Source: Paraburkholderia phenoliruptrix
GTDB taxonomy: Bacteria > Pseudomonadota > Gammaproteobacteria > Burkholderiales > Burkholderiaceae
Reading direction: 5' to 3'
Assembly: GCF_902859825.1 (NCBI RefSeq)
Contig: NZ_CADIKB010000052.1
Span: 1 to 33,887, forward strand
Length of the DNA stretch: 33,887 nucleotides
Positions within the stretch are counted from its first letter, which is position 1, and every line of letters begins with the position of its first letter. A program made the position numbers and the translations under genes. Below the pieces are notes generated by a model. That model saw nothing but the letters and a program-made list of their open reading frames with translations, did not search any database and was not told the DNA's origin. Below are positions 6,979 to 13,170 of this stretch, piece by piece.

Positions 6979-8379
6979 ATGACTGAAGACGTACGAATGG
7001 AGCGCGATACGTTCGGTGAAATCGCCGTGCCCAATGCCCGCCTGTGGGGCGCGCAAACGCAGCGCTCGCTGCAGAATTTCCGCATTTCCACCGAGAAGCA
7101 GTCGCCCGAACTGATCACCGCGCTCGCCGTCATCAAGCGCGCCGCAGCCGAGGTGAACTTAGGCCTCGGCATGCTCGCCGAAAACAAGGCGCGCGCGATC
7201 ATGCAGGCGGCCGACGAGATCATCGACGGCAAGCATCCCGAAGAATTTCCGCTCGCGGTCTGGCAAACCGGCTCCGGTACGCAGACCAACATGAACCTCA
7301 ACGAGGTGATCGCGAATCGCGCGAGCGAGCTGCTCGGCGGCGAGCGCGGCGAGTCGCGCAAGGTCCATCCGAACGACGACGTGAACCGCGGGCAATCGTC
7401 GAACGACGTGTTCCCGACGGCCATGCACGTGGCCGCCGCACATGGCATCGTCAAGCATCTGCTGCCTGCGTTGAAGACGCTGCGCGATACGCTCGACGGC
7501 AAGGCGAAGGCGTTTGCCGGCATCGTCAAGATCGGCCGCACGCATTTGCAGGACGCCACGCCGCTCACGCTCGGTCAGGAATTTTCCGGCTATGTCGCGC
7601 AGCTCGATCACGGCATCCGTCACGTCGAATCGGCGCTGCCGCATCTGTATGAACTCGCGCAGGGCGGCACGGCGGTCGGAACCGGTCTGAACGCGCATCC
7701 GCAGTTCGCGCAGAAAGTGGCGGCGGCCATCGCGCAGCTCACCGGCGTGCCCTTTGTGTCCGCGCCCAACAAGTTCGAAGTGATGGCCGCAGCCGACGCG
7801 CTCGTGTTCGCGCACGGCGCACTGAAGACGGTGGCCGCGAGCCTGAACAAGATCGCGAACGACATCCGCTGGCTCGCCAGCGGCCCGCGTTGCGGACTCG
7901 GCGAGCTGTCCATTCCGGAAAACGAGCCGGGCAGCTCCATCATGCCGGGCAAGGTCAACCCGACGCAGTCGGAAGCCGTGACCATGCTCTGCGCACAAGT
8001 GTTCGGCAACGACGTCGCGGTGAACATCGGCGGCGCGAGCGGCAACTTCGAGCTGAACGTCTTCCGGCCGATGATCGCGCACAACGTGCTGCAATCCATC
8101 CGCCTGCTGACGGACGGCGCGCACAGTTTCAACGAGAACTGCGCGGTCGGCATCGAGCCGAACCGCGAACGGATCGACACGCTGCTCAACGAATCGCTGA
8201 TGCTGGTGACGGCGCTCAATCCGCATATCGGCTACGACAAGGCCGCGCAGATCGCGAAGAAGGCGCACAAGGAAGGCACGACGCTGAAGGCCGCGGCGCT
8301 CGCGCTCGGCCACGTAACGGAGCAACAGTTCGACGAATGGGTCCGTCCGGGCGATATGGTGGGACACTCGGCGCCGTGA
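6979..8379 (+). CDS. fumC: Class II fumarate hydratase
   Basis: The product is 466 residues. It interconverts fumarate and L-malate in the TCA cycle, in the cytoplasm, as an iron-free homotetramer. The superfamily signature GSSIMPGKVNP is at 318-328. The first conserved region (SGTQTNMNLNEV, 99-110), the SSND segment (140-143) and the proton-relay His in GRTHLQDATPL (His189) are all present. No truncation is seen. ATG 6979 follows GCGGAGC, 14 bp after the stop of the ClsC-like gene. Class II enzymes are heat-stable and oxygen-insensitive and often back up iron-sulfur fumarases under oxidative or iron stress. Whether the organism also has class I is outside the window. Confidence 0.97.
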   Translation: MTEDVRMERDTFGEIAVPNARLWGAQTQRSLQNFRISTEKQSPELITALAVIKRAAAEVNLGLGMLAENKARAIMQAADEIIDGKHPEEFPLAVWQTGSGTQTNMNLNEVIANRASELLGGERGESRKVHPNDDVNRGQSSNDVFPTAMHVAAAHGIVKHLLPALKTLRDTLDGKAKAFAGIVKIGRTHLQDATPLTLGQEFSGYVAQLDHGIRHVESALPHLYELAQGGTAVGTGLNAHPQFAQKVAAAIAQLTGVPFVSAPNKFEVMAAADALVFAHGALKTVAASLNKIANDIRWLASGPRCGLGELSIPENEPGSSIMPGKVNPTQSEAVTMLCAQVFGNDVAVNIGGASGNFELNVFRPMIAHNVLQSIRLLTDGAHSFNENCAVGIEPNRERIDTLLNESLMLVTALNPHIGYDKAAQIAKKAHKEGTTLKAAALALGHVTEQQFDEWVRPGDMVGHSAP

Positions 8380-8402
8380 AGGCGCCTCCGGCTTCGCAGG
8401 TG

Positions 8403-8424
8403 GGGCGGCTCGCGACAGCCGCCC
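8403..8424. terminator. Hairpin between convergent fumC and thioesterase genes
   Basis: A perfect 8-bp stem (GGGCGGCT at 8403-8410, AGCCGCCC at 8417-8424) with a 6-base loop sits between two converging stop codons. It has no T-run on either strand, so it is a probable but unproven bidirectional terminator. Confidence 0.5.
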
Positions 8425-8449
8425 GCTCAACGCCGCTACGCCCGCGCGT

Positions 8450-8956
8450 TCAGATCTTGCCCTGTGCCACTTCTTCCGGCTTCAGTTCGACGATCGCGTC
8501 GAGCGCTTCCTTGACGTCCATCGCGTAGCGGGCGAGGCGCTTCTGCTCGTCGGTCTCCGGCACGAACGACGGCACCTGCACCGGGTGGCCGTTCTCGTTG
8601 ACGGCGACCATCACGACGAGGCAATCCGTGGTTTGCAGCAACTCGCCGCCCTTTGGGTCGCCGGCCTGCACCGACACATGGATGTGCATGCTGGTGCGCC
8701 CCGTCGCCACGACCCGCGCGCGCAGTTCCACAAGGTTGCCGACCAGAATCGGCCGGCGAAAGCGGATGTTGCCGACGCTCACCGTCACGCAATAACGCCC
8801 CGACCACACGGCGGCGCAGGCATACGCGGTTTCGTCGATCCACTTCATCAGCGCGCCGCCGTGCACCTTGCCGCCGAAGTTGACCGAACTCGGTTCGGCG
8901 AGAAAACGGAAGGTGGTTTCGGAACGGTCCAACGGCGCTGCGGGATGGCTGCTCAT
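8450..8956 (-). CDS. Hotdog-fold acyl-CoA thioesterase (YciA/ACOT-like)
   Basis: The product is 168 residues. The hotdog signature NFGGKVHGGALMKWIDETAY is at about 26-45, with the Asp of WIDE in the position of the catalytic acid of YciA-type enzymes. Family sequences SVGNIRFRRPILVGNLVELRARV follow. These enzymes hydrolyse acyl-CoA to free acid and CoA in the cytoplasm. The C-terminal tail (about 125-168) is acidic and Lys-rich and somewhat longer than in E. coli YciA. ATG 8956 is preferred because CGGAG lies 7 bases upstream. An in-frame TTG at 8971 would add five residues. A perfect -10 hexamer (TATAAT on the minus strand, 8994-8999) lies about 40 bases before the start. Confidence 0.92.
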   Translation of the reverse strand: MSSHPAAPLDRSETTFRFLAEPSSVNFGGKVHGGALMKWIDETAYACAAVWSGRYCVTVSVGNIRFRRPILVGNLVELRARVVATGRTSMHIHVSVQAGDPKGGELLQTTDCLVVMVAVNENGHPVQVPSFVPETDEQKRLARYAMDVKEALDAIVELKPEEVAQGKI

Positions 8957-8993
8957 CTTGACTCCGGTCAATCGGATGCATTGAAAGGAGCCG

Positions 8994-8999
8994 ATTATA
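8994..8999 (-). promoter_or_regulatory. Likely -10 box of the thioesterase gene
   Basis: A perfect TATAAT reads on the minus strand 38 bases upstream of the thioesterase ATG. The hexamer 17 bases further upstream (TCACGC) is a poor -35, so the promoter may depend on an activator or be weak. Confidence 0.55.
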
Positions 9000-9050
9000 C
9001 GAGCGCAATATTGACGGCGTGACCACTACGCGGGCGTCCGGTCGCGTCTT

Positions 9051-10241
9051 TCAGCGGGCGGCGACGCCCGCGCGGTCCGCGAGATCGACGCCGGCATCGA
9101 CACCGACCGCCACGCCACCCGCCGCCGACGACGTCACCGCCGACATGAACCGTTCCCGATACTCGAGCGGCAGCACGCCGAAGCGCCGCACGAATGCGCG
9201 CCGCAGATTCTGCTCGCTGCCGAAACCGCAGTCGAGCGCGATCCGCTTGAGCGGCCGGCGCGATTCGGCCAGCGCCCGCGACGCCGCCTCCAGACGCAGC
9301 GCCGACACCGTCTTCGCCGGCGTGCGCCCCACTTCGTCGACATAGCGGCGCGCGAACGTGCGCGGCGTCATGCGCGCGCGCTCGGCAAGGCGCTCGACCG
9401 TCAGATCTTCACGCAGATGCGCGGCCATCCAGCTATGGAGAGCGTCGAACGGGCCGCCCGCCGACGCCTGTGCCGCCAGCGCCGCGCTGAACTGCGACTG
9501 GCCGCCCGGCCGCTTCATGAAGACGACGAGCCGCCGCGCGGCCTGCATCGCGACGGCATGACCGAGGTCTTCCTCGATGAGCGCCAGCGCGAGATCGATG
9601 CCCGCGGTCACGCCCGCCGAGGTCCAGACCACGCCTGCGCCGGCGCCGCTGCCGGCGTCGCGGATGAAAATCGGATCGGCGTCGACATGAACGTTCGGAA
9701 AGCGGCGCGCAAGCTGCGCCGCGTCGCGCCAATGCGTGGTCGCTCGACGGCCGTCGAGCAGGCCCGCCGCGGCCAAATAAAACGCGCCGGTACACACCGA
9801 GCACACACGGCGGGCGCGCGGCGCATTGCGCCTGATCCACGCGACCAGTTCGGGCTGCAGCGGGCGGTGCTCGTCGACGGGAACGCCCGGGACGATCAAC
9901 GTGTCGATCGGTTCGGCGTCGAGCGAGTCGAGCCGCTCCGTGACGACCGGGAGGCCCGGAAACGTCTGCAGGACACCGCCTTCGACGGACGCGACCGTCG
10001 TGCGATAGGCCACGGGCCGCGCACGTGGCGCCCCCGGCATGGACAACGCGCGCCGGCCGTTGTTACTTCCGGCATCATTTCCGGCATCATTTCCGGCATC
10101 ATTTCCGGCGGCATTCCCAGCGCCATTCCCGTCGCCCGCCGCCATGGCCAGCTCCGCGCGCCAGAACGCCTCCAGCGGTCCGCACGCGTCGAGCAACACG
10201 AGATCGGGTGCAACGGCGAACACAATATGCCGCGCGCTCAT
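9051..10241 (-). CDS. GlxA-family transcriptional regulator (DJ-1/PfpI-like plus AraC HTH)
   Basis: The product is 396 residues. Residues 1 to about 230 form a DJ-1/PfpI-like glutamine-amidotransferase-type domain with IVPG (116-119) and CSVCTGAFYLAAAGLLDGR (147-165), including the nucleophile-elbow Cys. In regulators this domain usually senses a ligand rather than acting as an enzyme. Residues about 285-385 hold two AraC-type helix-turn-helices (LTVERLAERARMTPRTFARR and IALDCGFGSEQNLRRAFVRRFG). Compared with relatives, residues about 36-62 carry an added Gly/Asn/Ala/Asp-rich run encoded by 12-bp tandem repeats. The ATG at 10241 shares one base with the TGA of the upstream MFS gene (TGATG), so translation is probably coupled. 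The regulator may control its partner exporter. The frame is open upstream to 10718, but only as a shadow of the MFS gene. Confidence 0.9.
   Translation of the reverse strand: MSARHIVFAVAPDLVLLDACGPLEAFWRAELAMAAGDGNGAGNAAGNDAGNDAGNDAGSNNGRRALSMPGAPRARPVAYRTTVASVEGGVLQTFPGLPVVTERLDSLDAEPIDTLIVPGVPVDEHRPLQPELVAWIRRNAPRARRVCSVCTGAFYLAAAGLLDGRRATTHWRDAAQLARRFPNVHVDADPIFIRDAGSGAGAGVVWTSAGVTAGIDLALALIEEDLGHAVAMQAARRLVVFMKRPGGQSQFSAALAAQASAGGPFDALHSWMAAHLREDLTVERLAERARMTPRTFARRYVDEVGRTPAKTVSALRLEAASRALAESRRPLKRIALDCGFGSEQNLRRAFVRRFGVLPLEYRERFMSAVTSSAAGGVAVGVDAGVDLADRAGVAAR
10067..10126 (-). repeat. 12-bp tandem repeats inside the GlxA-type gene
   Basis: Three identical 12-bp units (TTCCGGCATCAT on the plus strand) occupy 10067-10078, 10079-10090 and 10091-10102. 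Two degenerate units follow to 10126. Because the unit is a multiple of three, copy-number change would keep the frame and only alter the length of the AGND-type run in the protein. Confidence 0.9.
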
Positions 10242-11623
10242 CACACCACTCCCGCGGCCGCGCGGCGCCTCGCCGAGCGCGCATAGGCCAGCGTGGCAAG
10301 CGCCGCCACGGCAAGCAGCGGAAAGATGGCCGCATTGATCGTCGCCCAGCCGAAACGCGCCAGCAATTGCCCGGCGAACAGCGAACCGAGCGCGGAACAC
10401 GCAAAGGTCGTGAATTCGCTGGTGGCCTGCGTCCTCGCGCGCTCGGACGGCCGGTAGGACTGCGCGAGCAGCGTCGAGCCGCCGACGAACATGAAGTTCC
10501 AGCCGACGCCGAGACACGCGAGCGCCGCGTAGAAATGCGCCAGGTCGGTCGAACGCAGCGCGAACACGCCGCACAGCGCCGACAGCACGATGCCCGCGCC
10601 GATCACCGGCAACACCCCGAAGCGCCTGATCAACCGCGCCGAAAACAGCGACGGCGCGAACATGCCGACCAGATGCCACTGGATGATCGCCGCGCCGTCG
10701 CCGATGCTGTGACCGCACGCCACCGCCGCAATCGGCGTCGCGGTCATCACGAACATCATGACGGCGTAGCCGAGCGCATTGTTGGCGAGCGCCGCTGCGA
10801 AAATGGGCTGCCGCACGATCTCGCCGAGGGGCCGCGGTGCGTCATGCGACGCGACTGCGGCGGGCACGGGCGCCATGTCGCGGTACAGCAGCATCAGCAG
10901 CACGATCGACGCGAGCCCGAGTCCGGTGACGAGCGCATACGAGCCCGCGAAGGCCACCGGCGCGAGCCAGTCCTTGCTCCACGCGGCGAGCAGCGGCCCG
11001 CACACGGCCGCGACCACGCCGCCGGTGAGCACCGTCGAAATCGCCCGGCTCTTGCCTTCGAGCCCGACGGCGTCGGCGGCGGCGAGCCGGTAGTACTGCG
11101 CGAACGCCTGAAACACGCCGACCGTCGCGGTGCCGGCGCAAAAGGCCCAGAAGTCGTGGTGAAAAATCGCCCACACGGACACGGCGCCCCCCAGCGCGCC
11201 GACGCCCGCGCCGAGCACGAAGCCCGCGCGGCGGCCGATGCGCGCCATCAGGAACGACGCGAAGATGGTTGTGAGCGCGGCGGCCACGGTGATCAGCGAG
11301 AAAGGCAGCGTGGCGAGCGCCTTGTCGTCGGCGAGCGTATAGCCGACGAGCCCCGTCAGCGTGAGATCGATCGATACCGACGAGGTGTACAACGCCTGGC
11401 AGACGGCCAGGACGCGCGCAGCGCGCCTGCCCTCGGGGTCGGAGCCGTGCCGGTCCGCCGTGGGCGGAGCGGAGCCGGTCGCGGGAGCGGCGGTTGGGGC
11501 GGCGGTTGGGGCGGCGGTTGGGGCGGCGGTTGTGGGAGCCGCGGTTGTGGTGACGGCGTTTGTGGCGTCAGTTGTGACGGCGGTTGTCGAAGCAGCAGTC
11601 GTGGCAGAAGCGGCAGGCGGCAT
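10241..11623 (-). CDS. MFS transporter with a low-complexity N-terminus
   Basis: The product is 460 residues. Residues about 70-455 form a 12-helix major facilitator with LMARIGRRAGFVLGAG (the MFS loop 2-3 pattern) and a second half beginning near PIFAAALANNALGYAVMMFVM. It lies in the inner membrane and is probably an exporter of an unknown compound. Residues 1 to about 65 are unusual: a Thr/Ala/Pro-rich tail with TAAP repeats, encoded by 12-bp tandem repeats. ATG 11623 is chosen (GGGACC upstream); the frame extends to an ATG at 11680 without a ribosome site. An internal start near residue 65 is possible and would remove the tail. The gene overlaps the start of the GlxA-type regulator by one base, indicating an operon. 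Confidence 0.88.
   Translation of the reverse strand: MPPAASATTAASTTAVTTDATNAVTTTAAPTTAAPTAAPTAAPTAAPATGSAPPTADRHGSDPEGRRAARVLAVCQALYTSSVSIDLTLTGLVGYTLADDKALATLPFSLITVAAALTTIFASFLMARIGRRAGFVLGAGVGALGGAVSVWAIFHHDFWAFCAGTATVGVFQAFAQYYRLAAADAVGLEGKSRAISTVLTGGVVAAVCGPLLAAWSKDWLAPVAFAGSYALVTGLGLASIVLLMLLYRDMAPVPAAVASHDAPRPLGEIVRQPIFAAALANNALGYAVMMFVMTATPIAAVACGHSIGDGAAIIQWHLVGMFAPSLFSARLIRRFGVLPVIGAGIVLSALCGVFALRSTDLAHFYAALACLGVGWNFMFVGGSTLLAQSYRPSERARTQATSEFTTFACSALGSLFAGQLLARFGWATINAAIFPLLAVAALATLAYARSARRRAAAGVV
11491..11526 (-). repeat. 12-bp tandem repeats inside the MFS gene
   Basis: Three perfect copies of CGGTTGGGGCGG (plus strand) lie at 11491-11502, 11503-11514 and 11515-11526. A degenerate copy follows. 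They encode the TAAP repeats of the N-terminal tail. Confidence 0.9.
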
Positions 11624-11826
11624 GGATCGGTCCCGGCGGCAAAAAGTGGCCCTGGCGGTCACCGCCCGCACAGCGGCCATTCACGCTGGGGCGGCCACGG
11701 TGAGCGAGACGGCTCAAGTGACGAAAGCCTCATCGTCACATGACCGCGCGTGGCAGTCATGACAATGATGCATCACTTACTGCCAGCCCGGCGAGAGCCG
11801 CGGCACGCGATGTGTCTGGCGGCCCG

Positions 11827-11958
11827 TTACTTGTGGAAAGTAATACCCTCGTCGATCGTGCCGTACATCGTGACGCTGTCGTTGCCCGATGCCGAACCGC
11901 CTTGCGCGCAAGCGCCCAGCAACACAATGGACGCCACCAGCGCCAACACCATTTTCAT
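11827..11958 (-). CDS. 43-residue lipoprotein with a porin-like tail
   Basis: ATG 11958 follows AGGGAA at 7 bases. Residues 1-17 are a lipoprotein signal peptide (two Lys-flanked Met residues, a hydrophobic core, then LLGAC), so Cys17 should be lipidated and the mature part only 27 residues. The tail GNDSVTMYGTIDEGITFHK closely resembles the mature N-terminus of Burkholderia general porins, which begin SSVTLYG-x-x-D-x-GIT and form the first barrel strand. Here the chain simply stops after FHK. The DNA beyond the stop does not continue as porin in any frame, so this does not look like a fresh frameshift. It is divergent from the winged-helix regulator at 12176. It may be a conserved small lipoprotein or a porin remnant. 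Confidence 0.7.
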   Translation of the reverse strand: MKMVLALVASIVLLGACAQGGSASGNDSVTMYGTIDEGITFHK

Positions 11959-12175
11959 GACCGCGTTCCCTGCAAAGACAGGCGTCGATTCTAGCCTGGC
12001 GCGGCAGGCGCGCGCAGAAGCCCAATCCCGCATGCGGCGGCGCCGGGTTTTCGTAGCGGCTGCAATCCACGGTTCACGCTAAGCTGAAACATAGAATGCA
12101 TGGGCCGCGTACAGTGGCTGCATGACACGTTGCGCGGCCCGCGCAGCGCCGACACGACTGACCATGGAGCGCCCC

Positions 12176-12889
12176 ATGCCCGCCATCCTCGCAGACGAAC
12201 ACAATCATTTTCCCGGCCTCAGCCGGATCGGCGCGCTGCTGGCGGACCCCGGCCGCGCCGCCATGCTGTGGGCGCTCATGGACGGCAGCGCCCGCCCCGC
12301 CGGCGAATTGACGATGATCGCGGGACTGTCGCCGTCGGCGGCCAGCGCCCATCTTGCGCGTCTTACGGACGGCGGGCTGCTCGCGCTCGAGGTACGCGGC
12401 CGGCACCGCTACTTTCGCATTGCGTCGGCGGACATCGCGGCGTCCATCGAGGCGCTCGCCAACGTCGCGCAAGTCAGCGCGCCGCGGCGTCCAGCGCCGC
12501 GACCGGTGCGCACCGTGCCGACCGAGATGCGCTACGCGCGCACCTGTTACGACCATATGGCGGGCGAATTGTCGGTGCGCGTCTTCGAACGGCTCATCGG
12601 GCGCGGCCTGCTGAGCGTGCAAGGCACGTCGCTGGAAGCCACGGCGGACGGCGCCGCGCGCTTCGCCGACTGGGGCATCGACCTGTCCGCGCAGCGCAGC
12701 CGCCGGCGCCGCTTTGCCTGCACGTGCCCGGACTGGAGCGAACGGCGCCCGCACCTGGGCGGCGCGCTCGGCGCAGCGTTGCTCGAATCGTGGGCGGCTC
12801 GCGGCTGGGTCGAACGAACCGAGCGGCCGCGCATTCTGCGCATTACGCCGGCGGGTCATCGGCATTTCGACGCGTTTCTCGCCGAGTGA
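12176..12889 (+). CDS. ArsR-type winged-helix transcriptional regulator
   Basis: The product is 237 residues. Residues about 15-95 form an ArsR/SmtB-like winged helix: RIGALLADPGRAAMLWALMDG, then the recognition segment LSPSAASAHLARLTDGGLLALEVRGRHRYFRIAS. Residues about 120-237 form an extra domain with CYDHMAGELSVRVFERLIGRGLL and CTCPDWSERRPHLGGALGAALLE, as seen in a common proteobacterial subgroup. The Cys residues (CTCPDW, CYDHMAG) could bind metal or sense redox state, but no classic ArsR metal-site CxC in the recognition helix is present. ATG 12176 is chosen because GGAG lies 6 bases upstream; in-frame ATGs at 12122 and 12164 are less well placed. It is transcribed away from the mini-lipoprotein at 11827-11958. 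Confidence 0.88.
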   Translation: MPAILADEHNHFPGLSRIGALLADPGRAAMLWALMDGSARPAGELTMIAGLSPSAASAHLARLTDGGLLALEVRGRHRYFRIASADIAASIEALANVAQVSAPRRPAPRPVRTVPTEMRYARTCYDHMAGELSVRVFERLIGRGLLSVQGTSLEATADGAARFADWGIDLSAQRSRRRRFACTCPDWSERRPHLGGALGAALLESWAARGWVERTERPRILRITPAGHRHFDAFLAE

Positions 12890-12992
12890 GCGAGGCAGCG
12901 AGGCAGCGACGCGATGCGACGCGGCCTCGAGGCGCTCCAAAAGTGTCGGGGCGGCTGCATCTTCGCCGAATGCGGGAAAAGGCCCGGTCAAA

Positions 12993-13060
12993 AGGCCCGT
13001 CGAGGCCCGTCGAGGCCCGTCGAGGCCCGTCGAGACCCGATCGAGACCCGATCGAGACCT
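12993..13060 (+). repeat. 10/11-bp tandem repeat array
   Basis: Four copies of AGGCCCGTCG (12993-13032) run directly into two copies of the related 11-mer AGACCCGATCG (13033-13054) and a partial third. The array lies in the 281-bp noncoding gap, ending 110 bases before the start of the FecR/DUF6600 gene. The remainder of the gap shows nothing else definite. Confidence 0.93.
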
Positions 13061-13170
13061 TTTGTTACCGCTGGTGAGCCGGCCTTACAAATGTGGGGGC
13101 CTTGAAACAGACGGTACGGGTAGAGTGATTCACGGATGCTGCATGTGCATCGTCCGTCGGAGAACGCATC

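Noticed and set aside
7159..8430. Long minus-strand frame opposite fumC
   Set aside because: Shadow of fumC, which has intact catalytic motifs. The shadow has no family signature or ribosome site.
10025..11743. Plus-strand frame of 572 codons opposite the GlxA/MFS operon
   Set aside because: Almost entirely Arg/His/Glu/Gly-rich and no start signal. It is a shadow of the MFS gene.
12993..13060. CRISPR-like array
   Set aside because: Units are 10-11 bp and contiguous with no spacers, and no cas genes are present. It is a simple tandem repeat.
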